A stretch of 64,000 bases of DNA from Methylobacter sp. (GCA_030653175.1 JAURZV010000052.1:1-64000); one strand, 5' to 3'; positions 51,556 to 62,245 are shown, counted from the stretch's first letter. The notes: generated from the sequence alone by a model not told the origin. Numbers and translations are program-made.

Positions 51556-53073
51556 TTGGCTAGCATTCGCCGTTCTTTAGCAGTTTCTCTACTGGGTCGC
51601 TATATTCAAATTGGCATTCAGTTGGCATCGTACTTTATATTGGCGAGGCTTTTAACCCCGAGTGATATTGGTTTGTTTTCAGTGGCTTCAGCAGCAATTG
51701 GAGTTGCTCAAGTATTTCGTGAATTTGGTGTCGGCACCTATTTAATACAAGAAAAAGAATTAGATGAAAGAAAAATAGCAACGGCTTTCACACTTACCTT
51801 GCTTTTAGCTTTTATATTATTTTTATTGGTATATTTTCTGGCGCCACAGGTTGCTATTTTTTATAAAGATGATCGGCTGATTGATGTTTTTCGATTGCTT
51901 TCATGTAATTTTTTAATTATTCCATTGAATTCTACATCGCTAACTCTATTACGGCGAGACATGCAATTCGGGGCGATATTTTGGATTAATACTATCGCAT
52001 CTTTGGTTGGATTTATGGTGGCGGCAGGCCTTTCATACTATGGTTATGGTTATTTCAGTTTGGTATGGTCATCTTTAAGTAGTACTTTGGCTACTGGAAT
52101 AGCGGTCAGTTATTTTCGTAAAGGCGGTATGTTCCATCGCATTACCTTGTGCGAATGGAAAGCCGTGTTGTCATTTGGTTCGCAAATTACCATAACTAGT
52201 ATTACTAATGAAATTTCCGCTAATGCTAACGATCTAATTCTTGGTCGATTATTAGGCTTTGCGACAACGGGGATTGTTAGCCGAGCCCAGGGTATTATGT
52301 ATCTATTTCACAGAGATATTACCGCAACTATCCGGAGTGTGGCTTTTCCTGCGTTTGCTAATGCACATCGTGAAAAACGCAATCTCGAAGAAGATTTTAT
52401 TAAGGCCGTTACTATATTAACGGTGTTTGCCTGGCCGTTTTATGGTTTTTTTAGTTTATATTCTGTTGAGGCATTGCGCTTACTTTTTGGCCCGCAATGG
52501 GATGAGGCAGGCACTTTAGTGCCCTGGTTTTGCGCGGCAGGCGCAGTGGCTGCAACGGGTTCGTTAATTCCAACCCTATTGCCGGCCTTAGGCGGAGTGC
52601 GGTATTTAGTTAGATTACATCTTTTGGTCGATCCGTTGCGCATAATAACTTTTACTGCCGCGGTTTATGTATTCAGAACTTCAGAAGCCTTTGCCATTAC
52701 TTTTTTGCTGTTTTTTACCTTATCGATGCCATTGCTCTACTATTTTAAAAATAAACTTTTGCCTACCCGTTATAAACAATTGGCTATAGGACTGACAAAA
52801 AGTTTGCTGGTTTCCCTGTGCGCCCTGATTTTGCCGGTTTTTCTGACTGGATGGATTTATCTAGAATCTATTGGGTTTTTAAAGGGTTTTACTCATGAAA
52901 ATTTAGCTTGGATTTACAAAACGGCTGATGCCCTGTATCTGAAAGACTGGATGCTGATTCCCCTTGGCTTGTTAATGATACCTTGCTGGATATTAGGCCT
53001 AATCGCTTTTAGGCATCCATTAGCCGATGAGGCTGCATTTAAAAAAATCGTTTTTTATCGTATCGAGGGCTGA
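51556..53073 (+). CDS. Oligosaccharide flippase (Wzx-like)
   Basis: SIRRSLAVSLLGRYIQIGIQLASYFILARLLTPSDIGLFSVASAAIGVAQVFREFGVGTYLIQEKEL; multi-TM. TTG start. Confidence 0.9.
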   Translation: MASIRRSLAVSLLGRYIQIGIQLASYFILARLLTPSDIGLFSVASAAIGVAQVFREFGVGTYLIQEKELDERKIATAFTLTLLLAFILFLLVYFLAPQVAIFYKDDRLIDVFRLLSCNFLIIPLNSTSLTLLRRDMQFGAIFWINTIASLVGFMVAAGLSYYGYGYFSLVWSSLSSTLATGIAVSYFRKGGMFHRITLCEWKAVLSFGSQITITSITNEISANANDLILGRLLGFATTGIVSRAQGIMYLFHRDITATIRSVAFPAFANAHREKRNLEEDFIKAVTILTVFAWPFYGFFSLYSVEALRLLFGPQWDEAGTLVPWFCAAGAVAATGSLIPTLLPALGGVRYLVRLHLLVDPLRIITFTAAVYVFRTSEAFAITFLLFFTLSMPLLYYFKNKLLPTRYKQLAIGLTKSLLVSLCALILPVFLTGWIYLESIGFLKGFTHENLAWIYKTADALYLKDWMLIPLGLLMIPCWILGLIAFRHPLADEAAFKKIVFYRIEG

Positions 53074-53090
53074 TGTGAAAGATAACAATA

Positions 53091-54313
53091 TGACTAAAGA
53101 AAAGCGTTCTGGCCAGTTAAAGCGGATTTGTTATGTGGTGGTTACTTTTCCGCAAGTCAGTGAAACCTTTATAGTGGTAGAAGCGCAATCGCTCAAAAAT
53201 TTTGGCGTTGACATGAGTTTAATTGCCTTGAACCAAGGCAATTCCAATTTAGTACATCCAAGTGCCAAAGCATTGCTAGAACAAAATCAAGTGAGCTATG
53301 TTACAAATAGTTCGCGATTGCGATCGTTATCGGCTTTGTTGAGTTTAATGCTTAAAATGCCGCTTACCTCACTTCGTACCCTGTTTAAGGCTTTGAGAAT
53401 GACCGGTCAACGCTGGCGGTATTTTCAAGCATTGCCTTATGCTGTTGAGTTAATTAACAGCAAAGCCGACTATATTCATGCACACTTTGCCGATGATAAT
53501 CTGCGTCTTGCTGCGATTTTGTCCGAGTGGACAGATATTCCGTTTGGATTTACAGCGCATCGCTACGATATTTTTGATGACCCTCTTCCAGTTACTGAGT
53601 TTGTCGTTTTAGCCAATCAAGCCAGTGCGATTGTTACGGTCAGCGAATATAACAAACAGTTTATGGTTGAAAAATATTGTTTAAAACCGGAACAAATCTA
53701 TGTCGCGTATAATGGTATTCAGACGGCAATGTTCCAACCAAACCATAAGCCGGCTGGCCACTCAGCACTATGTTTAGTTAGTGTCGGTCGCTTAGTGCCT
53801 ATTAAAGGTCATGATATTTTACTCGAAGCGCTTTATCGTATTCGTGAACAGGGCTTTGAAGTGCAATTACGTTTAATCGGCGACGGTGCATCACGTAGCG
53901 ATCTGGAAGCGCAAGCCCAGCGTCTCAATTTACTCGATTGTGTTGAATTCATGGGCGCGCAAGCCCAAGACATGGTGTGTCAATTTTTGAATGAAGCTGA
54001 TGTATTTGTTATGCCAAGCCGGAGCGAAGGTTTTGCTGTTGCTTGTCTGGAAGCAATGGCGATGGAATTGCCGGTTATTGCAAGTAATGTCACAGGCTTT
54101 CCAGAAGCTATTACAGATTACGTGACCGGTATTCTGGTTCAGTCCGAAAATCCAGAACTTCTTGCCGATGCAATTATTTGGATGATTCAGCATCCAGAGC
54201 AGCGTTTGGAGATGGGTAAAAAAGGTCGAGAAACAGTATTGGCCAAGTTTACGCGTGAAAAAGTAACTCATGGTTTGGTAAATTACTGGCAAAAAGCAAT
54301 TTTTAAAAATTAA
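53091..54313 (+). CDS. Glycosyltransferase family 4
   Basis: ADYIHAHFADDNLRLAAILSEWTDIPFGFTAHRYDIF; VFVMPSRSEGFAVACLEAMAMELPVIASNVTG. ORF track start 53027 overlaps the flippase; ATG 53091 more likely. Confidence 0.88.
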
Positions 54314-54324
54314 GGATTTCCCCT

Positions 54325-55059
54325 ATGCGAAACCAACAGCAGTGGCAACCAAGTAAATTTCGAGACCAAGACGGTGTACTTAAGGCAAGTCGTGACGTTA
54401 AAGAGGTTGCTATTTCGTCTCGACTTGTTGCCGATGCAGTAGCTGAATGTTTTGCACGGTTTATTCCTCAGTATTGCTCTGGATTGTTGCTTGATCTAGG
54501 TTGTGGCAAAGCGCCTTTATACGGTACATATAAAGACTATATCACTGATGTAGTTTGCGTGGATTGGGTCAATAGTTTTCATGATTTATCGTATATAGAC
54601 ATTTCTTGTGATTTATCTAAATCACTGCCATTACCTGATCAACATTTCGATACTATTATACTTTCTGATGTATTGGAGCACATTCCTGAACCTAAAAACC
54701 TTTGGCTGGAAATGGCGAGAGTGATCAAGCCGGGTGGTAAATTGCTCATCAGTGTGCCGTTTTATTACTGGCTACATGAAGAGCCCCATGATTACTACCG
54801 ATATACTGAGCATGCTTTAAAACGATTTGCAACATTATCAGGTTTTGATGTTCTTGTTATGGAGCAATATGGAGGCGCACCTGAAATACTTGCCGACATT
54901 TTAGCTAAAAATATTATTCATTTTCATTGGAGATTAGGGCCTTTATTTGCGGATTACGTTCAACGACTAGCTTCTTGGTATGTGTCACGACGTAAACCGT
55001 TTTACAAAAAGCTGTCTCAATTTCCTTTGGGTTATTTTTTAGTTGTAAAAAAAGTGTAG
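54325..55059 (+). CDS. SAM-dependent methyltransferase
   Basis: LLLDLGCGKAPLYGTYKDYITDVVCVDW; IILSDVLEHIPEPKNLWLEMARVIKPGGKLLISVPF. Confidence 0.87.
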   Translation: MRNQQQWQPSKFRDQDGVLKASRDVKEVAISSRLVADAVAECFARFIPQYCSGLLLDLGCGKAPLYGTYKDYITDVVCVDWVNSFHDLSYIDISCDLSKSLPLPDQHFDTIILSDVLEHIPEPKNLWLEMARVIKPGGKLLISVPFYYWLHEEPHDYYRYTEHALKRFATLSGFDVLVMEQYGGAPEILADILAKNIIHFHWRLGPLFADYVQRLASWYVSRRKPFYKKLSQFPLGYFLVVKKV

Positions 55060-55175
55060 TGCCAGGTATTCGCACACAACCATGTGCAGCCAGTAGCTAT
55101 AAGACTCGATATTTTGGTTGTCACTAAGTCAACTCAACCAATTACAAGCCTATTTGTTTCATCTGGAGATTTGCT

Positions 55176-56093
55176 TTGATAACTGTTCTTTTTGCAACCC
55201 ATAACGGCGAAAAAACTTTGCCAATCATGCTTGATGCTTTTTGTCGCTTAGAAATACCTGAAGATGGGTGGGAAATTATTGTTGTTGATAATGCCAGCTC
55301 TGACCAATCAGCCAATATTATTAAAAGTTATTCAGATAAATTGCCGATCAATTATCTCTATGAGCAAAAACCGGGAAAAAATAACGCTCTCAATTTGGGC
55401 TTATCGTATGCTAAAGGTGATTTAATTGTATTCACCGATGATGACATTATTCCTCAACAGGATTGGCTGGTTCAGTTGGTGAAATGCGCGCACAATCATC
55501 TTGATTATTCTGTTTTTGGAGGAGTGATTAAGCCTTACTGGCCCAGAGAGCCGGAAGACTGGATTCTTAATCATGTGCCTTTAGGCGTTACTTATGCGCT
55601 TACTGAAGACGGGCGGGTCGAAGGTGAAATATTCCCTGGTTTGGTTTGGGGCGCCAATATGTCCATCAGAAGAACGGTTTTTGATTCAGGTTATTATTTT
55701 GACGATACTGTTGGCCCGAATGGTAAAAATTATGTGATGGGCAGCGAAACCGAATTTACTATTCGTTTGGGCAAGGCCGGATATAAATCCTGGTTCTGCA
55801 AAAGTGCAGTAGTTCAACATATTATTAGAGATAATCAGCTTGAGCCAGAGTGGATAGTAAATCGTGCTTATCGGTTTGGGCGAAATATGTATAGACAAGA
55901 ATATAAATATTTTGATTCTAAGATACCTTTTTTATTTGGCATTCCACGTTGGATGTTTGCAAAGCTGTTACAGCAATACAACTGTTATGTAATGGCTTTA
56001 GTGCAAGGAGATGTTACAAAAAAGTGGGTTGCTCTTTGGGAAATTCAATTTATAAAAGGGTATTTTTATGAATCAAGAGTTTTTAATAAATAA
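55176..56093 (+). CDS. Glycosyltransferase family 2
   Basis: ITVLFATHNGEKTLPIMLDAFC; IIVVDNASSDQSANIIKSY; LIVFTDDDIIPQQDWL. Confidence 0.88.
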   Translation: MITVLFATHNGEKTLPIMLDAFCRLEIPEDGWEIIVVDNASSDQSANIIKSYSDKLPINYLYEQKPGKNNALNLGLSYAKGDLIVFTDDDIIPQQDWLVQLVKCAHNHLDYSVFGGVIKPYWPREPEDWILNHVPLGVTYALTEDGRVEGEIFPGLVWGANMSIRRTVFDSGYYFDDTVGPNGKNYVMGSETEFTIRLGKAGYKSWFCKSAVVQHIIRDNQLEPEWIVNRAYRFGRNMYRQEYKYFDSKIPFLFGIPRWMFAKLLQQYNCYVMALVQGDVTKKWVALWEIQFIKGYFYESRVFNK

Positions 56094-56114
56094 AGTCAAG
56101 AGATAACCTGCATC

Positions 56115-57269
56115 GTGAAAAGAATTATTTTAACAAGTTTATCCGGTCAACTAGGAGGCTTGGAATTGCGTTTGAGTGATGAAGCCCGTTTTTTAACGAA
56201 AACGGGCTATACAGCAGAGTTAGCTTTAAACCCTTTTCCAGAAATATATCCTTGGGTCGATAGTTTGCGGCAAGAAGGTATTTTATTCAGCTTTTTTGAT
56301 CCCCCTTCTTTTTTTGAACAATGGCAATGGCATCGTTTTAATAAATTCCGTGCGGATTGGTTTTATAAGCGCTATTTTAAACAAGCTAAGGCTGATTTAG
56401 TTCATGTTGCGATAGCCTGGACAGAAACAGGTGGAACTCGGCTTTGGCTGGCTCATCGCTGCGGTCTGCCAACGGTTATTAGCGTGCATAATGCTTTTCC
56501 CTACCATGAATTTACACTTTGGCACGAAGCCATTCTTTTTGAAGCGTTCCAGTCGGTTAAGGGGATTTATGCCGTTTCGGATTCTGCGCTAGAACACTTT
56601 TTAAAAATATTCAACAAATTCATTTTACCTAATACTTTGTTAAAAGTTATTTATAACCCTGTCGATATCGAACGCTTAATTCCTTCTGAAACTATCAGAA
56701 ATAGTGCTCGTGAGAAATTTGGCATTGAGGAAAGTACTTTACTCTTAGGCGTAATCGGACGTTTGGATAATCAAAAACAACCGGAATTACTCATTAAAGT
56801 TTTTGCTACCTTAAAAAATCGATTTCCATATTTGAAATTAGCATTTATTGGGCAAGGTAAGCTTGAAAAGCAGTGTCGGCAGCAAGTTGCTGAGTTAGAG
56901 CTGAACGATGCGGTTTTGTTTTTAGGATTTCAAAAAGATATTGCTCAAATATTACCAATGCTGGATATTCATGTTTTATTAAGTCAGCGTGAAGGTTTTG
57001 GTATTGCCACGGCCGAAGCAATGGCTTGTGGTGTACCGGTAGTAGCAACCGATGTTTCAGGCTCGCGTGATATTTTAAGTCATAGTAAAGCCGGTATTTT
57101 GGTGCCTAAGGATGATTTTGACGCAATTGTTAGTCGGTTATCTACTTTAATTATTGACGTTGAAGCGCGCAAGGTTATGGCTGAAGCCGGCCCTGGCGAA
57201 GTCCGTCAACGTTTTGCGAAAGAACTGATTGAGCAGCAGCTTAAAGATTTCTATCAAGCGGTACTATGA
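56115..57269 (+). CDS. Glycosyltransferase family 4
   Basis: VIGRLDNQKQPELLIKVFATLKNRFPYLKLAFIGQGKLE; LSQREGFGIATAEAMACGVPVVATDVSGSRDIL. Confidence 0.88.
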   Translation: MKRIILTSLSGQLGGLELRLSDEARFLTKTGYTAELALNPFPEIYPWVDSLRQEGILFSFFDPPSFFEQWQWHRFNKFRADWFYKRYFKQAKADLVHVAIAWTETGGTRLWLAHRCGLPTVISVHNAFPYHEFTLWHEAILFEAFQSVKGIYAVSDSALEHFLKIFNKFILPNTLLKVIYNPVDIERLIPSETIRNSAREKFGIEESTLLLGVIGRLDNQKQPELLIKVFATLKNRFPYLKLAFIGQGKLEKQCRQQVAELELNDAVLFLGFQKDIAQILPMLDIHVLLSQREGFGIATAEAMACGVPVVATDVSGSRDILSHSKAGILVPKDDFDAIVSRLSTLIIDVEARKVMAEAGPGEVRQRFAKELIEQQLKDFYQAVL

Positions 57270-58315
57270 CTATGCGCATCGCCATTTTATCTTACCCCAT
57301 GCTGTTTCAACGCCAAGGCGGGTTGCAAATTCAAATCAAGGAAACTATCGCGGCGCTTAATCAGCTGGATAATATCCAAGCTGAGTTAATTAATCCACTT
57401 CAAGACCAGCTAGACGATTACGACCTTGTGCATGTGTTTTCGGCAATTAACGGTAATTATCGTATTGTGGAGGCAGCTAAGGATGTCGGTAAACCTGTGG
57501 TGATATCGCCGTTGGTTCGGCCTGACTGGACACGTTTCACAGGGATGCGCGAACGGTTTTTAGATCGATTGGTGGGTAAATTGACCGGCTGGCATATACA
57601 AACCACTTATCGAGAAATTGATTACTGTTTGCATGCCAGTGACGGGATTGTCGCATTGGGTGAGATTGAGAAAAATTCGATAACAGAAGCGTTCACAATC
57701 GCGCCGGAAAAAGTCAGCGTGGTCCCTAATGGTATTCCGCGGCGTTTTTTCGAAGCAACACCAGACCTGTTTACTGAGAAATACAGCATTGCACCGGGTT
57801 TTATATTATGTGTGGCGGCAATTAATCGCCATAAAAATCAATTGGCTTTAGCTGAGGCTTTAAAAGATACCGGACTGAAGATGGTATTGATTGGATCCTG
57901 TTTAGAGTCTTCAAAAGACTATTTGGCGCGGTTATTGGCTTATCCGCATGTGGATTATTTGGGTTCATTGGCTTATGACGATCCGTTGTTGGCGTCAGCC
58001 TATGCGGCAGCAGGTGTGTTTTGTTTGCCCAGCTTGAGCGAAGTGATGCCGTTGAGTGTTCTGGAAGCCTTGGCTGCCGGCACGGCGACGGTAATGACGA
58101 AAAATCATTGTATGGATGTCAGCATGATGCAAAGCATCGTGCGCGAGATTGATCCGAATGATCAAGCGGCTATTCGACAAGGTATTTATAGTATCTTGGT
58201 CAATCCAATTGCACCTGAAATATGCCGCGCTAGCGTTGTGGCGTTAAGCTGGGATAGCGTAGCGTCAGATTTGGCGGCTATTTATGGACAGGTATTTTCC
58301 AAACGCCCAACTTGA
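57266..58315 (+). CDS. Glycosyltransferase family 4
   Basis: KVSVVPNGIPRRFFEATP; VFCLPSLSEVMPLSVLEALAAGTATVMTKNHCMDV. Confidence 0.85.
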   Translation: MTMRIAILSYPMLFQRQGGLQIQIKETIAALNQLDNIQAELINPLQDQLDDYDLVHVFSAINGNYRIVEAAKDVGKPVVISPLVRPDWTRFTGMRERFLDRLVGKLTGWHIQTTYREIDYCLHASDGIVALGEIEKNSITEAFTIAPEKVSVVPNGIPRRFFEATPDLFTEKYSIAPGFILCVAAINRHKNQLALAEALKDTGLKMVLIGSCLESSKDYLARLLAYPHVDYLGSLAYDDPLLASAYAAAGVFCLPSLSEVMPLSVLEALAAGTATVMTKNHCMDVSMMQSIVREIDPNDQAAIRQGIYSILVNPIAPEICRASVVALSWDSVASDLAAIYGQVFSKRPT

Positions 58316-58946
58316 TCAATTTGTTTTTCAAGCCTTCCGGCGGTTTTCCATGAGCATAAACCTTTTGGGCATATTCCAGGGCTTTATCGTATTGTTTTAA
58401 ATTGATTAAAAGCAGGCTATAGGAATATTGGATTTTGGCACTATCTGGGCTAATATCCAGTGCTTTTTGGTAATAATCAGCTGCTTTTTCGAGTTGGCCG
58501 ATTTCTTTCAGGTAATAAGCATATAATGAGATGCTCCCGGAATCCATCGGGCTGAAATGGATTGCGCGTTGTAGATAGCATTCTGGAGAAGTTAAAAGTG
58601 GTCTAGGGTCATGTAAGCTTTTCTTGTTTAGTTTGGACTGATAACGAATCATGCTCAGTAAGGCTTTGTGATGATTTGGTACCGCCCGTAAAGTATAATC
58701 GAGATCTCCGGTTATGTAGCTTTCTTGTCCTTTAATATGATTTTCAACTTGAGGGGTAAAGTGGTGATGTTCAACAATTGGAATTTTGGGTCGTTCCCTC
58801 AGTTTGGTATAGTCCCATGGGCCATAACCTTGGCCTTCTCCATTGCAAGGCAGACCTTTTAGATCATTGCCAACCCACGGCGCTTTTTCTGCATAAACAT
58901 GAGTTGAAAATAATAATAGAATTAATGTCAGCGGTTTTTTCATCAA
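58278..58946 (-). CDS. TPR-repeat periplasmic protein
   Basis: Signal peptide MMKKPLTLILLLFSTHVYAEKAPW; QLEKAADYYQKALDISPDSAKIQYSYSLLLINLKQYDKALEYAQKV. 3' end overlaps the convergent GT gene. Confidence 0.75.
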   Translation of the reverse strand: MMKKPLTLILLLFSTHVYAEKAPWVGNDLKGLPCNGEGQGYGPWDYTKLRERPKIPIVEHHHFTPQVENHIKGQESYITGDLDYTLRAVPNHHKALLSMIRYQSKLNKKSLHDPRPLLTSPECYLQRAIHFSPMDSGSISLYAYYLKEIGQLEKAADYYQKALDISPDSAKIQYSYSLLLINLKQYDKALEYAQKVYAHGKPPEGLKNKLIKLGVWKIPVHK

Positions 58947-58982
58947 CTTTATTCCTTTTTAGGATGATCAGGATTTAATATT

Positions 58983-60059
58983 ATGGCAATTGTAAAGTCA
59001 AGCGTTGATAATTTACCGCTTGCAGTGGTTAATAAGCTGGACGACTCTGATAAAGGTTTTTTTTATTCGTTCAAATGGTTTGTAAATTTTATTGAAACTG
59101 TTACCAAACCCATGAACGAAGAGGTCTGTTTCTTTTATGACGATGACATCGAATCGCCGGTTATTTTGCCGGTGATGTTCAAGGTCGAGCATTCGTTAAG
59201 AGTAGTTAAAAGCTTAACTAATTATTATTCGCCGATTTATTCTATATTGTACAATGAAGCGAACCATGATAAACAGCATACAGCTGCTTTTTTCACAGGT
59301 TTAAAAAAGCAATTGCCTGCATGGGATATGATGGAATTACGTCCGTTTGCTTTTGAAGAGAGTGATTTTTTATTAGAACAACTCAAACTTGCAGGCATGC
59401 CCGCAGTGAGCTTTTTTTGTTTTGGTAATTGGTATCTGGACGTTAATGGACGATCGTTTAAGGAGTATTTTGCAAGTCTTTCTTCGCAACTGAAAAATAC
59501 TGTTTCGCGCAAGACCAAAAAATTTGGGCAACTTGATGGCTCGCGCGTTGAAATTATTACCTCTGAGCAAGATTTGGCAGAAGGTATGGCTGCTTATCAG
59601 CAGGTTTATCAGTCCAGCTGGAAAGTTGAAGAACCCTTTCCTGAATTTATGCCGGGATTGATGAAGTTGGCGGTATCTGTTGATGGTTTGCGCTTGGGTG
59701 TTGCATATCTGGGAGATAAACCAATAGCCGCACAGGTTTGGATCGTAGCTGATAAAACAGCCTATATTTTCAAACTGGCTTACGATGAAGAGTATAAACA
59801 ACATTCGGCCGGTACTATCTTAACCACAAAATTGATGGAATATGTGATTGATGTCGATAAAGTCGAGGTGGTTGATTATTTGTGCGGGGACGATGCCTAT
59901 AAAAAGGACTGGATGTCCCGCAGGCGTGAACGCTGGGGAGTTTTGGTGTTTAATACATCGACAGTAAGGGGATGTATTAAATATGCTAAAGAAATGTCAA
60001 AGTTTTACATGAAGCGTTTGCTGGATGTTTTAGTTAAAGCTTCCACAGACAAAAGTTGA
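58983..60059 (+). CDS. FemAB/GNAT-like acyltransferase
   Basis: NWYLDVNGRSFKEYFASLSSQLKNTVSRKTKKF; PIAAQVWIVADKTAYIFKLAYDEEYKQHSAGTILTTKLMEYVID. Confidence 0.8.
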   Translation: MAIVKSSVDNLPLAVVNKLDDSDKGFFYSFKWFVNFIETVTKPMNEEVCFFYDDDIESPVILPVMFKVEHSLRVVKSLTNYYSPIYSILYNEANHDKQHTAAFFTGLKKQLPAWDMMELRPFAFEESDFLLEQLKLAGMPAVSFFCFGNWYLDVNGRSFKEYFASLSSQLKNTVSRKTKKFGQLDGSRVEIITSEQDLAEGMAAYQQVYQSSWKVEEPFPEFMPGLMKLAVSVDGLRLGVAYLGDKPIAAQVWIVADKTAYIFKLAYDEEYKQHSAGTILTTKLMEYVIDVDKVEVVDYLCGDDAYKKDWMSRRRERWGVLVFNTSTVRGCIKYAKEMSKFYMKRLLDVLVKASTDKS

Positions 60060-60077
60060 GTTAAGCGAAGGATAAAA

Positions 60078-60326
60078 ATGTCAGTTATTAAACAGGTACA
60101 AGAAATATTGAGTTCAGTTTTACAGCTTCGAAATGGTGGCGATTATTTGGCGAAGGATACCCCTTTACTTGGTGCCATTCCTGAATTCGATTCGATGGCC
60201 GTAGTTTCAATCATCACTGCACTGGAAGATCGCTTCAGTTTTGTCGTCGACGACGATGAAATCGATGCCGCAGTGTTCGAAACTTTCGGCTCGCTACTTG
60301 CGTTTGTCGAGCAAAAACTGGTGTAA
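60078..60326 (+). CDS. Acyl carrier protein
   Basis: 82 aa; LGAIPEFDSMAVVSIITALEDRFSFVVDDDEID with the phosphopantetheine DSM motif. Confidence 0.9.
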   Translation: MSVIKQVQEILSSVLQLRNGGDYLAKDTPLLGAIPEFDSMAVVSIITALEDRFSFVVDDDEIDAAVFETFGSLLAFVEQKLV

Positions 60327-60339
60327 AATTTACATTCTT

Positions 60340-61158
60340 ATGAAGCCGTTATTCATTCCTACTCAGACGGGACCATTGTTCTCTATTTTTTATTCACCTG
60401 TTAATAAAGCTGTTAGCCGGGCGATCATCCATATTCCCGCTTTTGCAGAAGAGATGAACAAATCACGGCGCATGGTGGCAATACAGGCACAGGCGTTTTC
60501 CAATCGAGGCTACGCTGTGCTGGTTTTGGATTTGTTCGGTACTGGCGACAGTGCCGGCGATTTTGGCGAAGCGACTTGGCAAATCTGGCTGCAAAATATC
60601 GACACCGCAATTGACTGGTTAAAACAGCATGGTGCGCAATCGATTGATTTATGGGGTCTTAGAATCGGCGCATTACTGGCGATGGATTTTGCTAGTCACA
60701 GTCGGCATCGCATTCAACGCCTGATTGCATGCCAGCCGGTTTTAAATGGCGATACCTTCATCACGCAATTTTTACGCTTGCGTGTTGCGGCGGCGATGAT
60801 GGATAACAATTCACCACCGGAAAAAACTTCCGACCTGAAACGGCAATTACTCGAAGGGCAAGCTATCGAAGTCGCCGGGTATTTGTTGAATCCCGATTTA
60901 ATTAATCCGTTAATGGCAATACGCGCGGAGCAATTTAATTGGCAATATGTTAAAGAAATAGCGATTTTTGAAGTGGTGTCCAGCGAGGACAGTCCGGTTG
61001 CCATAGGCAATACCCAATTGCTTGCCATCCTTCAAAAGAAAAACATCAATGCCTCGCTGACAAAAGTGGTCGGCAATGCGTTTTGGGTCAGTCAAGAGAT
61101 CAGCGAGGCAGCTGATTTGATCAAAGTAACCAGCGAAAAAGTTGAACAATGGCTGTAA
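60340..61158 (+). CDS. Exosortase A system-associated hydrolase 2
   Basis: MKPLFIPTQTGPLFSIFYSP...RAIIHIPAFAEEMNKSRRMVAIQAQAFSNRGYAVLVLDLFGTGDSAGDF. Start refined from 60241. Confidence 0.87.
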   Translation: MKPLFIPTQTGPLFSIFYSPVNKAVSRAIIHIPAFAEEMNKSRRMVAIQAQAFSNRGYAVLVLDLFGTGDSAGDFGEATWQIWLQNIDTAIDWLKQHGAQSIDLWGLRIGALLAMDFASHSRHRIQRLIACQPVLNGDTFITQFLRLRVAAAMMDNNSPPEKTSDLKRQLLEGQAIEVAGYLLNPDLINPLMAIRAEQFNWQYVKEIAIFEVVSSEDSPVAIGNTQLLAILQKKNINASLTKVVGNAFWVSQEISEAADLIKVTSEKVEQWL

Positions 61159-61206
61159 ATATTGCAATAAAGCACGAGAGTAGCATGCCAACGCTAATTA
61201 TTACTA

Positions 61207-62103
61207 ATGCACGATAAAAAAAACATACAAGAAATTCCGGTTATTTTTGAATGCCAGGGACAGCAGTTGATCGGTATCATTCATCAAACCGATGTAACGG
61301 CAACCGTCGGCGTGCTAGTGATCGTTGGTGGTCCGCAATACCGGGCCGGCAGTCACCGCCAGTTTGTATTGCTGGCCCGTCATCTGGCCGCTCAAAACAT
61401 CCCGGCAATGCGTTTCGATGTGCGCGGCATGGGCGATTCGGAGGGCCATCCGCGCAGTTTCCAACAGATTGACGACGATATACGAGCGGCTATCGATTAC
61501 TTTCTGGAATCCTGTCCGGCACTAAACCATGTGGTGCTTTGGGGTTTATGTGATGGCGCTTCTGCCGCCTTATTTTATGGTTATCGAGACAGACGGGTTA
61601 AAGGTCTGGTGCTGTTAAACCCGTGGGTATTCACCGAACAAGGTGCTGCCAAGACTTATCTTAAGCATTATTATCTGCAACGTTTATTTAGTAAGGATTT
61701 ATGGCGCAAGGTGTTTTCGTTCAAATTCGATTACACCAATTCGGCGGCTTCATTATTGAACATGTTGAAACAGGCTGTAGGCCACAAAGCGCCACAAACA
61801 TCAGCGACAAGCGCCAGAGTCGATGAAAATATGGTCTTACATATACGGATGCGGGAATGCCTGAGGCAATTTTCTCATCCGGTATTATTGATCTTGAGCG
61901 GCCGAGACTTAACGGCCGACGAATTCAAAGAAATGGTTAAAGGCGATCCAGAATGGCAGTCTTTGTTAAGCGAATCGCGCGTTACTCGCCGCGATTTTGC
62001 CGAAACCGACCACACTTTTTCTTCGGCGGCCTGGAGAGAACAGGTGGTATGCTGGACAAGAGAATGGATCAATACTTTAAATTGCAAGAGCCACTTATCT
62101 TGA
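61207..62103 (+). CDS. Exosortase A system-associated hydrolase 1
   Basis: VGVLVIVGGPQYRAGSHRQFVLLARHLAAQNIPAMRFDVRGMGDSEG; LWGLCDGASAALFYGYRDRRVKGLVLLNPW. Confidence 0.88.
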   Translation: MHDKKNIQEIPVIFECQGQQLIGIIHQTDVTATVGVLVIVGGPQYRAGSHRQFVLLARHLAAQNIPAMRFDVRGMGDSEGHPRSFQQIDDDIRAAIDYFLESCPALNHVVLWGLCDGASAALFYGYRDRRVKGLVLLNPWVFTEQGAAKTYLKHYYLQRLFSKDLWRKVFSFKFDYTNSAASLLNMLKQAVGHKAPQTSATSARVDENMVLHIRMRECLRQFSHPVLLILSGRDLTADEFKEMVKGDPEWQSLLSESRVTRRDFAETDHTFSSAAWREQVVCWTREWINTLNCKSHLS

Positions 62104-62245
62104 TCAAACACTCAAAGCCATGCATGCAAAATTTTTATAACAACTGTGTACGTTTGACTGCAATTCAGACTTTTAGACATAATGTCTGATTTTCCGACGA
62201 TTCACAAGTCTCCAATATCCATATCCAATATTGAGAAATCAAGTC

